DNA of 10,973 nt, from NCBI GenBank assembly GCA_964442325.1, contig CAYTYX010000014.1, positions 1-10,973 of the forward strand, written 5' to 3'. Positions 1-6,502 of the stretch are shown here, one piece after another. The DNA is from CAYTYX01 sp964442325 (lineage in GTDB: Bacteria > Patescibacteriota > Saccharimonadia > Saccharimonadales > UBA10212). The notes below the pieces were generated by a model. It was not told the origin of the DNA. It ran no database searches and was given only the letters and a program-made list of their open reading frames with translations. Position numbers and translations under genes: made by a program. The first letter of the stretch is position 1, and every line of letters begins with the position of its first letter.

Positions 1-1
1 G

Positions 2-628
2 GGCAAAAAGACTTTTACCGACGTGCTACTGGCCACGCTGCGGCGTTTGCCCGACCCGGTAGAGCGGGAGCACTATGTCAAACAAATCGCCAAGCTAACC
101 GATTCATCGGCGTCCTCGGTTGCGGCCAAACTTAGCCAAACCGGTGCAGACGAGCCGCCACAGCGGCTCAAAAGGCCGGCCCGTGCGCCCGAGCCGCTCG
201 ACAACGCAACTGCTGAGTACCAAAAGTTGCAAAATAATCTGCTGGCGGCCGTAACCTTTGAACCGGCGGCCCGCTGGCTGCTTAAAGATTTGCCAGCCGA
301 GTTGTTTAACACTGACGAGCTAAAACAATTGGCTGAATTCTTGCAAAAGAATCCCAAAGTAAAGATAGATGAAGATAAACTACCGGCAGAGGTGCAAAAG
401 CTTGCAAATAATGTTAAAATATTAGAGTTACAGTTCGAGGAGCTATACCAGAGTCTCGAGACGCCCGAGCGCGTTCGCCAAGCCACTTTAATTAAGAATC
501 GCTTGGCAGATAGCTACGTTAAGCTCGAAAAGCGTCAATTAGTTGCCAAAATGCAGGCCGCCTCTGGCAAAGAACTCACTCGACTCATCAACCGGGCCGA
601 CAAATTAAACGAATTAATCAAGGGGTGA
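2..628 (+). CDS. dnaG: DNA primase, C-terminal part (5' truncated by window edge)
   Basis: This is the 3' end of the gene for the primase that makes RNA primers at the replication fork. The reading frame is already open at base 2 and about 208 residues are visible before the TGA at 626-628; the GTG at 23 is an internal valine codon, not a start. The first visible residues, including the motif DPVEREHYVKQIAKL, match the end of the DnaG catalytic region. They lead into a variable linker rich in P, A and R (about residues 45-65) and then a helical C-terminal domain of the kind that binds the DnaB helicase. The TGA sits inside the ribosome-binding region of the next gene, rpoD, nine bases away. 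The dnaG-rpoD order matches the classical macromolecular-synthesis operon. The TOPRIM and zinc-binding domains lie outside the window and cannot be checked. Confidence 0.85.
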   Translation, partial: GKKTFTDVLLATLRRLPDPVEREHYVKQIAKLTDSSASSVAAKLSQTGADEPPQRLKRPARAPEPLDNATAEYQKLQNNLLAAVTFEPAARWLLKDLPAELFNTDELKQLAEFLQKNPKVKIDEDKLPAEVQKLANNVKILELQFEELYQSLETPERVRQATLIKNRLADSYVKLEKRQLVAKMQAASGKELTRLINRADKLNELIKG

Positions 629-637
629 GGTCTATTT

Positions 638-1882
638 ATGCCTAAAGAGAAACCGGCTAAACCAACTCGTAAACCAGCCGCTAAGCAGGCTCCAAAAGTC
701 GCTGCGCGTCAAGCTCAAACCGCCGCCAAGCCGGCTGGCCGGCCGCGCCGTGGCCGTGTAGCCAAGCCAAAAAGCACCGATAAAGACTACGAAAAAGAAT
801 TAAAAAAGCTATTAGACAAAGGTAAAAAAGCCGGCAAAATCGACCAGCGCGAAATTTTTAAACTGATTCCGGACACGCCGGCCAATATCGACGTGCTAGA
901 CCGGATATATAACTCGTTGGCCAACGACGATGTCGAGATTAACTTGGTGGCCGAGCCTAGCCCAAGTTATTTTACCGACGACTGGACGCTGGAAGACGGC
1001 GAAGAGCTGGTGCTAGACGACAACGCCTATATGGACGACATCGCCGACGACTCAGTGCGGCTGTACCTACGCGAAATCGGCAAAATCCCTCTACTGACAG
1101 CCGAAGAAGAGCTGGCGTTGGCCCGCCGAGTTAAGTCGCCGGTTAAACGCATTAATAAAATCGCCAAAGACCAAATGGCCGAGGCCAATATGCGCCTAGT
1201 GGTTAGTATCGCCAAACGCTACGTGGGCCGCGGTTTGGACCTGCTGGACCTAATCCAAGAAGGCAACACTGGTTTGCTGCGTGCGGTAGAAAAGTTTGAC
1301 CCGGAGCGCGGCTTCAAATTTAGCACTTACGCTACTTGGTGGATTCGCCAAGCCATCACCCGAGCCATTGCCGACCAAGCCCGCACCATTCGCATCCCGG
1401 TCCATATGGTTGAGACAATCAACAAGTTGCTGCGCACTCAGCGCCGCCTAACACAGGAGCTCAACCGTGAGCCAACCAACGATGAACTCGCCGCCGCGCT
1501 AGAAATCGATGTCGATAAAGTCGAGCACATTATGAAGATCAAGCAGGATATTTCTAGTCTTGATGCATCGGTGCGCGATGACGAAGAAGAAAGTTCACTG
1601 GGTGATTTTATAGAGGACGAAGAAGCCAAGCCAGCCAGCGAATACGCGTCTGAACAATTACTAAAAGAGCAAGTTAAGCAGATTTTAGGCACGCTAACCG
1701 AGCGCGAACAAAAAATCCTACGCCTGCGTTTTGGCTTAGAAGATGGCCGCCAGCATACTTTAGAAGAAGTTGGCCAGGAATTTAGTGTAACGCGTGAGCG
1801 CATTCGCCAAATTGAAGCCAAAGCTCTGCAAAAACTGCGCAAGCACAAAGACTCCCGCAAATTACAGGAATATTTACAGTAG
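638..1882 (+). CDS. rpoD: Primary sigma-70 factor RpoD/SigA
   Basis: Primary (group 1) sigma factor of 414 residues that directs RNA polymerase to -10/-35 promoters. Seen in order: a K/A/P/R-rich probably disordered tail (1-48) with an AT-hook-like GRPRRGR at 34-40; a region 1.1-like acidic segment (about 51-130); region 1.2 (137-167); region 2 from E182; region 3; region 4. The -10/-12 readers are canonical: YATWWIRQAITR, with W234, W235, Q238 and T241 matching E. coli W433, W434, Q437 and T440. The region 3.2 finger is intact (D314 to D327, with LGDFIED), and region 4.2 has VTRERIRQIEAKAL from V384. A GAGGT Shine-Dalgarno (627-631) lies 6 bases before the ATG and overlaps the dnaG stop, which supports this start and co-transcription. 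K/A-rich sigma tails are also known in actinobacterial primary sigmas. Confidence 0.95.
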   Translation: MPKEKPAKPTRKPAAKQAPKVAARQAQTAAKPAGRPRRGRVAKPKSTDKDYEKELKKLLDKGKKAGKIDQREIFKLIPDTPANIDVLDRIYNSLANDDVEINLVAEPSPSYFTDDWTLEDGEELVLDDNAYMDDIADDSVRLYLREIGKIPLLTAEEELALARRVKSPVKRINKIAKDQMAEANMRLVVSIAKRYVGRGLDLLDLIQEGNTGLLRAVEKFDPERGFKFSTYATWWIRQAITRAIADQARTIRIPVHMVETINKLLRTQRRLTQELNREPTNDELAAALEIDVDKVEHIMKIKQDISSLDASVRDDEEESSLGDFIEDEEAKPASEYASEQLLKEQVKQILGTLTEREQKILRLRFGLEDGRQHTLEEVGQEFSVTRERIRQIEAKALQKLRKHKDSRKLQEYLQ

Positions 1883-1886
1883 GATT

Positions 1887-2276
1887 ATGGAAGGTTCAGT
1901 ACGATACAACGGGGTGGGTGAGGTCCCACCCGCGGTGGACTATGAGCAATTTTTGCCCGACCTCGACCCAACTACACGCGACGAAGCGTCAGACGAAGTG
2001 TCCGAAGAAAGCGGCGAAAGCACTGTCGACCAAGTAATTGAGGCTATTCTGGAATCTACCGAACTCGCGACTTTACTAGAAGATGCAGCTGTCACTGGCC
2101 AACTCGATGTCGAGGCGGTGGCAAAGGTACTAAGTAGGTTTGATATCGAGCCCGACGAGGCCGACAAAATCTACCAAGCTCTAGAAGACAGGGGGATAGA
2201 AGTAAAGTCGCCCGAAGTGGAAACAGTGGACGGCGAAAATCCTATACTAGCAAAGAAAAACCTGGTGACTCTATGA
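1887..2276 (+). CDS. Small acidic protein resembling a free-standing sigma-70 region 1.1
   Basis: A 129-residue protein with no family name I can give with certainty. About 33 residues are acidic against about 9 basic, and residues 18-59 form an acidic, probably flexible stretch. Residues about 60-108 follow the pattern of sigma region 1.1: a helix, a turn GQLD (71-74), a second helix ending in VLSRF, then EADKIYQALEDRGIEV (91-106). E. coli sigma-70 has the corresponding GYLT turn and ends in MINDMGIQVME. It starts four bases after the rpoD stop; GTG at 1914 or 1935 are possible alternative starts, as no well-spaced Shine-Dalgarno precedes the ATG. Its TGA overlaps the ATG of the next gene, a sigma factor lacking exactly this region. 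Region 1.1 normally acts as an acidic plug in the polymerase cleft and masks DNA binding by free sigma; acting in trans here is inference. Confidence 0.75.
   Translation: MEGSVRYNGVGEVPPAVDYEQFLPDLDPTTRDEASDEVSEESGESTVDQVIEAILESTELATLLEDAAVTGQLDVEAVAKVLSRFDIEPDEADKIYQALEDRGIEVKSPEVETVDGENPILAKKNLVTL
1912..1938 (+). repeat. Two overlapping, mutually exclusive GC-rich hairpins
   Basis: GGGTGGG (1912-1918) can pair perfectly with CCCACCC (1925-1931) around a 6-base loop. Alternatively CCACC (1926-1930) can pair with GGTGG (1934-1938) around a 3-base loop. The shared CCACC can be in only one stem at a time. The element lies 29 bases after the rpoD stop and inside the first codons of the next gene. 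No U-run follows, so it is not an intrinsic terminator. It could affect translation or mRNA processing between the two sigma genes, but that is inference. Confidence 0.4.
2264..2268 (+). promoter_or_regulatory. Shine-Dalgarno GGTGA supporting the ATG at 2273
   Basis: GGTGA lies four bases before the ATG of the second sigma gene. It would pair with UCACC at the 16S rRNA 3' end in the expected register. It lies within the last codons of the upstream small gene, so re-initiation after the overlapping ATGA is plausible. This argues that the two reading frames are real separate genes and not one gene broken by a sequencing error. Confidence 0.5.
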
Positions 2277-3097
2277 CAACCGACTCTCTCAAACTATTCC
2301 TAAAAGATATAGGCAAAGTCGATCTATTGACGGCTGCTCAAGAAGTTGAGCTGGCCAAGCGAATCGAACAAGGCGACGAGGCCGCCAAGCGCCAAATGAT
2401 AGAAGCCAACTTGCGCCTAGTTGTTTCCGTCGCCAAGCCGTACCGTAACAGAGGCCTATCGTTCTTAGATTTAATTCAAGAAGGCACAATTGGACTAATC
2501 CGAGCCGTTGAAAAGTTTGACTGGCGGCGTGGCTATAAATTCAGCACCTACGCTACTTGGTGGATTCGCCAAGGGGTTAGCCGGGCAGTGGCCGATAAAT
2601 CCCGCACTATCAGGTTGCCGGTGCACCTAAACGAAAGGCTCAATAGTATTATTCGCGTCCAGAGGGACTTAACCGGCGGCCTTGGCCGCGCTCCAACCAT
2701 CCTAGAAATTGCCGAGGAGGTTGACATGCCAGTTGAGGAAATTGAGGCTCTTTTTCGGGCTGACCAGACGCCGGTATCGCTAGACAAACCGGTGGGCATA
2801 AACGGAGATGCCACCGTTGGTGACCTCAAGATAGATGAGTCACAAGCAACGCCGTATGAGCTGGCCGAAGAGACTGTTCGCAAAGAAACTTTACGCAAAG
2901 TTTTATCAACCTTACCAGTGAGATGGCAGCAGGTAATGGCATTGCGCTATGGTCTAAATGGAGAAGACACCAAAACGCTAGACGAAGTTGCTAAGCAGTT
3001 TGGGGTCACTCGCGAGAGGATTCGTCAAATCGAACACCACTCTATTGTGAAGATGACAGAGGAAGCCGAAGCCCTCAACCTAAGAGAATACGCCTAG
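2273..3097 (+). CDS. Second sigma-70 family factor lacking region 1.1
   Basis: A 274-residue sigma factor that begins directly at region 1.2 (SLKLFLKDIGKVDLLTAAQE), followed by regions 2, 3 and 4. It is a paralogue of the rpoD product two genes upstream, sharing near-identical cores such as KFSTYATWWIRQ. Promoter-contact residues are mostly kept (W96, W97, Q100; R247, E248, R251, Q252), so it should read similar -10/-35 elements. Differences from the primary sigma are: S103 where E. coli has T440; a divergent region 3.2 finger (N177 to E189, VGDLKIDE instead of LGDFIED); and loss of the basic patch after the recognition helix (H256, V259 and T262 where E. coli has K593, R596 and R599). It overlaps the small region-1.1-like gene by ATGA. 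Whether it is an alternative, group 2-like factor or the remnant of a second primary sigma is not settled by sequence. Confidence 0.92.
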   Translation: MTTDSLKLFLKDIGKVDLLTAAQEVELAKRIEQGDEAAKRQMIEANLRLVVSVAKPYRNRGLSFLDLIQEGTIGLIRAVEKFDWRRGYKFSTYATWWIRQGVSRAVADKSRTIRLPVHLNERLNSIIRVQRDLTGGLGRAPTILEIAEEVDMPVEEIEALFRADQTPVSLDKPVGINGDATVGDLKIDESQATPYELAEETVRKETLRKVLSTLPVRWQQVMALRYGLNGEDTKTLDEVAKQFGVTRERIRQIEHHSIVKMTEEAEALNLREYA

Positions 3098-3102
3098 TAT
3101 CT

Positions 3103-3132
3103 TTGCCCAAAGTCAATTAAATAGGCGATAAT
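3103..3132 (+). promoter_or_regulatory. Candidate polA promoter, nearly leaderless
   Basis: TTGCCC (3103-3108, 4 of 6 to consensus) is followed by an 18-base spacer and GATAAT (3127-3132, 5 of 6). The expected start of transcription, about 7 bases after the -10, is near 3139, three bases before the polA ATG. No Shine-Dalgarno is present. A second AT-rich hexamer, TATAAA (3132-3137), is too close to the ATG to act unless transcription starts inside the gene. Confidence 0.45.
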
Positions 3133-3141
3133 ATAAAGCAA

Positions 3142-5766
3142 ATGGCGGAGCGAAAAAAACTAGCAATTATCGACGGCAAAAGCGTGTTTTATCGCGGTTA
3201 TTACGCGCTGCCAAATCTAAGCACAGGCCAAGGTATTCCAACCGGCGGTGTTTACGGCTTTGCCACCATGGCACTGGAACTCATCAAAAAACTAAAGCCG
3301 GATTATGTGGCCGTGGCGTGGGATAAGCCCAAAACCAATATCAGAAAACGCCTGGCAATGTATCCGCAGTATAAAGCCGGCCGCAAAGCTGCGCCGCCAG
3401 ATTTTTACACCCAAATCCCGATTTTGCACGAGCTACTGGAGGCCTTTGGCTGGCCACTTTACGAGCTCGACGATTACGAAGCTGACGACATCATGGGCAC
3501 TCTAGCCGTTAAAGCCGAGAAAGAAGGCTTGGAGACTCTACTAATTACCTCAGATCTAGATATGTTGCAGCTGGTCAACCACCGGGTTAAGGTTTATGCC
3601 CTTAAACGCGGTTTTAGTAATATTGAAGAGTTTCATCCGCAGAGTTTCGAGGCCAAGTATGGCCTTAAGGCCACTCAATTTCTTGATTTAAAAAGCCTAA
3701 AAGGTGATAGTTCCGATAACATCCCCGGCGTGCCCGGCGTGGGCGAAAAGACCGCCATCGAACTGCTAAAACAGTACGAGACGCTCGACGGCGTATATAA
3801 AAACTTGGCTGACGTTAAAGAATCTACCCGCAAAAAACTAGAGGCCGGCAAAGACAGCGCTTACTTGAGTAAAAAAATTGGCGCGATTTGGTGCGATGCA
3901 CCGCTCAAACTAGATCTAAAAGCTATGGATGGCAAGCATATCGATGCCGTGGCCCTGCAAACCTTGCTGCAAAAACTGGAGTTCCGCAGTTTGCTGCGCA
4001 ACCTACCGGATAATATGAAGTCAGACGCACCGGCTGAGTCAAACCTGCACCTAAAACTGCCCCAAAATACGCTGATAAATTCCGATAAAGCTCTAAACGT
4101 CCTCCAACTACCTAAGGTTGCTAAACTATTTATACATTCGCGGGCTGCCGGTAAGCACGGCGCCGACCCACAAGCGCTAATTATTGGTACGTCCGAGCAG
4201 ATTTATACGTTCGAGGTTGCCAAACTTAGTCCTAAATTGTTCAGCGCTAAACTTCAGCCTATAACAGATGCAAAACTAGTCGGCTACGACGTCAAAGCCG
4301 ACATTAAACTACTGCAAAATCTGGGAGTGAGTGCAAACCAAGTTGAGCACGATGTGTTGGTCGGCGCGTTTTTAATTAACTCGCTGCAGCGTTTTCAAAA
4401 CTTGGCCGAACTGGCCGCCGAGGGCCTGGGTTACAGTGGCCTAAGCCTAGATAATTTACCCACCGAGGATTTTTTGGCCAGTGCACCGGAGCTCATAGCT
4501 ATTATTGCCAAACTTTACCAGGGCCAAGTCAAAGCTCTAGGCGAGTTGCCAAAAGTTAAAAGCCTGGCCGAAAAAGTAGAGTGGCCGCTTATTCCGGTAT
4601 TAGCCCGAATGGAGCTGGCCGGCATAAAACTCGATACCAAATACTTGGCCAAGCTCAATAAGCAGCTAGATAAATCAATTGCCGAGTTAGAAAAGCAAAT
4701 CTATAAAGCGGCTGGCAAGCAATTTAACATTGGCAGCCCGGCCCAGCTGGCCGAGATTTTATTTAGCACGCTCAATCTGCCAACTGCCGGCATCAAAAAA
4801 ACCAAAACCGGCTACAGCACCGGCGCCGGCGAGCTGGCTAAACTACGCAGTGTGCATCCAATTGCCGATCTTATTACTCAGTACCGCGAGGTAGCTAAAC
4901 TCAAAAATACTTATGTAGACACATTGCCCAAACAGGTAGATGAAAACTCGCGCCTGCACACCACTTTTAGTTTGACAATTGCCGCTACCGGCAGGTTGAG
5001 TAGCAGCGACCCAAACCTGCAGAACATTCCGGTTAAAACTGACTTAGGGCGCAGCATCCGCACCGCATTTGTGGCTGGTCAGGGCAATGCGCTGGTTAGC
5101 GCCGATTACAGCCAGTTTGAACTGCGCCTAGCGGCAGCGTTAAGTGGCGAAGAGGAAATGATAGAAGCCTTCAATCACGATGCTGACATCCACGTGGAAA
5201 CTGCTGCCGCGGTTTATGACATTCCGGCCGACAAAGTTACCAAAGCTCAGCGCTCATCTGTTAAAGAAATCAATTTTGGCATTATGTATGGCCTTGGTCC
5301 GCACGCGCTGAGCGAGTCAACTGATATGAGTTTTAGCGAGGCGCGCGATTTTATAAAACGCTACTTTGAAATCCGCCCCAGGCTCAAGAGCTACATCGAA
5401 CACTTGCGCAATGTGGCTAAAGAGCAAGGCTATGTTGAGACTTTGCTTGGCCGTCGTCGACCCACGCCTGATGTACACTCAAGCAACGCTGTTGTTCGCG
5501 AGGCAGCTTACCGCGCGGCCGTAAATATGCCCCTGCAGGGCACGGCGGCCGACATTATGAAGCTAGCCATGGTGCAAATCGCCGCCAAGCTGGACGATGA
5601 TTGCCAAACTTTACTGCAAATCCACGATAGCCTGATACTGGAAGTGCCAAAAGCCAAAGCCCAAAAGGTTGGCGAGCTGGTCAAACACACGATGGAAAGT
5701 ACCTACAAACTACCAGTTAAGCTCAAAGCCGATATTTCCATCGGCAAAAACTGGGGCGAGCTTTGA
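3142..5766 (+). CDS. polA: DNA polymerase I (5' nuclease, inactive 3' exonuclease, polymerase)
   Basis: Family A polymerase of 874 residues for Okazaki-fragment maturation and repair. The 5'-nuclease domain (about 1-290) has D11, DDYEADD, SDLDMLQLV and LKGDSSDNIPGVPGVGEKTA. The proofreading domain (about 310-480) keeps its fold but not the first catalytic motif: where E. coli has DTE there is KLFIHSR (from about K328), so proofreading should be absent, as in Bacillus and Thermus enzymes. The polymerase domain has motif A DYSQFELRLAA (D655), motif B with R704, K708, F712 and Y716 in exact E. coli spacing, and motif C QIHDSLILEVP (H828, D829). The usual E after HD (E883 in E. coli) is S830 here. 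F712 predicts normal discrimination against dideoxynucleotides. It is probably transcribed from its own promoter just upstream; a methyltransferase gene follows after four bases. Confidence 0.96.
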   Translation: MAERKKLAIIDGKSVFYRGYYALPNLSTGQGIPTGGVYGFATMALELIKKLKPDYVAVAWDKPKTNIRKRLAMYPQYKAGRKAAPPDFYTQIPILHELLEAFGWPLYELDDYEADDIMGTLAVKAEKEGLETLLITSDLDMLQLVNHRVKVYALKRGFSNIEEFHPQSFEAKYGLKATQFLDLKSLKGDSSDNIPGVPGVGEKTAIELLKQYETLDGVYKNLADVKESTRKKLEAGKDSAYLSKKIGAIWCDAPLKLDLKAMDGKHIDAVALQTLLQKLEFRSLLRNLPDNMKSDAPAESNLHLKLPQNTLINSDKALNVLQLPKVAKLFIHSRAAGKHGADPQALIIGTSEQIYTFEVAKLSPKLFSAKLQPITDAKLVGYDVKADIKLLQNLGVSANQVEHDVLVGAFLINSLQRFQNLAELAAEGLGYSGLSLDNLPTEDFLASAPELIAIIAKLYQGQVKALGELPKVKSLAEKVEWPLIPVLARMELAGIKLDTKYLAKLNKQLDKSIAELEKQIYKAAGKQFNIGSPAQLAEILFSTLNLPTAGIKKTKTGYSTGAGELAKLRSVHPIADLITQYREVAKLKNTYVDTLPKQVDENSRLHTTFSLTIAATGRLSSSDPNLQNIPVKTDLGRSIRTAFVAGQGNALVSADYSQFELRLAAALSGEEEMIEAFNHDADIHVETAAAVYDIPADKVTKAQRSSVKEINFGIMYGLGPHALSESTDMSFSEARDFIKRYFEIRPRLKSYIEHLRNVAKEQGYVETLLGRRRPTPDVHSSNAVVREAAYRAAVNMPLQGTAADIMKLAMVQIAAKLDDDCQTLLQIHDSLILEVPKAKAQKVGELVKHTMESTYKLPVKLKADISIGKNWGEL

Positions 5767-5770
5767 AGAA

Positions 5771-6439
5771 ATGAAAGCGCAGCTAAAAAAAGACTATATA
5801 AAATTAAATAAACTAGCATATAACAGAGCAGCAAAAGAGTTTCTAGGCAAAATCGAACTAAGGAAAGAGTCGGACAACAAACTAGTTAAGCGCCTCGCGG
5901 CATACTTCGAACAAGATAAAAAAGCGAAAAACCTATTGGAGCTTGGTCCTGGATCTGGGTATATATCGAAGCTGTTTTGCGAGAGGGGTCACATGGTTAC
6001 GGCTATCGAATTCTCTAAGGAAATGGCAAAAGTCGCTGCTCATACCGCCCCTTCGGCAAAGATTATTGAAGCCGAATTCTTGTCATATGATTTCAACAAA
6101 CAAAAATTCGACGTTTTGCTGGCGATTGCTTTCATCCACCTGTTTCCAGAAAAAGATAGCAGGGCCCTCGTCAAAAAGGCTCACAGGTTATTAAAGGCTA
6201 ACGGAATGGCAATTTTCTCGACGACATTACATGATAACACCAGTGAAAATTTTGCTCAGAAGCATAACTTCAGCTCCACCCCTATGAGGTTTCGGCGACA
6301 ATTCGATAAAAACACTTTTTTGAATATGTTCAGTCCGACTGACTGGGGTATAATCGACTACTTTACAAATCCTGATAGCGAAAAAATCCACGGCAAAACA
6401 TGGCAAACCGTAATATTAATGAAAAAGACAAGCGGCTAA
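5771..6439 (+). CDS. Class I SAM-dependent methyltransferase, substrate unknown
   Basis: A 222-residue Rossmann-fold methyltransferase. Motif I is LLELGPGSGY (55-64), the acidic ribose-binding residue is E80 in VTAIEFSKEM, and KFDVLLAIAFIHLF corresponds to motif IV before the usual helix-strand end of the fold. The N-terminal helix with YNRAAKEFL resembles small-molecule methyltransferases of the UbiE/Methyltransf_11/25 type. Nothing in the sequence identifies the substrate. The start at 5771 is four bases after the polA stop; an in-frame GTG at 5669 lies inside polA and would add residues unlike the family. There is no clear Shine-Dalgarno, so translational coupling to polA is likely. Spot counts of four lines give about 43% G+C, against about 55% for one polA line, and its codons look more A/T-rich, which hints at separate acquisition. 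Confidence 0.8.
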   Translation: MKAQLKKDYIKLNKLAYNRAAKEFLGKIELRKESDNKLVKRLAAYFEQDKKAKNLLELGPGSGYISKLFCERGHMVTAIEFSKEMAKVAAHTAPSAKIIEAEFLSYDFNKQKFDVLLAIAFIHLFPEKDSRALVKKAHRLLKANGMAIFSTTLHDNTSENFAQKHNFSSTPMRFRRQFDKNTFLNMFSPTDWGIIDYFTNPDSEKIHGKTWQTVILMKKTSG

Positions 6440-6480
6440 TAGAAGGATTTAGAAATAGCGACTTAAGCGTTTTAGAGGTG

Positions 6481-6486
6481 TATAAT
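6481..6486 (+). promoter_or_regulatory. Candidate -10 TATAAT for the BtpA-like gene
   Basis: A perfect TATAAT stands 16 bases before the ATG at 6503. The best -35 at 17-base spacing is GCGACT (6458-6463), only 3 of 6 to consensus. Transcription would start near 6493, giving a leader of about 10 bases with no Shine-Dalgarno. The 63-base gap between the methyltransferase and this gene holds nothing else I can recognise. Confidence 0.4.
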
Positions 6487-6502
6487 CTGAGTTTACAAAT
6501 TT

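Noticed and set aside
1438..1860. Long minus-strand open frame opposite rpoD
   Set aside because: Rich in S, C and R with no recognisable domain; it is the antisense shadow of conserved sigma regions 3-4.
1794..1886. Upstream GTG start for the region-1.1-like gene
   Set aside because: It would add 31 residues encoded inside the conserved region 4 of rpoD in another frame; ATG at 1887 just after the rpoD stop is better.
1912..1938. Hairpin as an intrinsic terminator after rpoD
   Set aside because: No T-run follows the stem, and an apparently functional coupled gene pair continues through it.
5669..5770. Upstream GTG start for the methyltransferase inside polA
   Set aside because: The added residues overlap the conserved polA C-terminus and do not resemble a methyltransferase N-terminus; ATG at 5771 fits spacing and family length.
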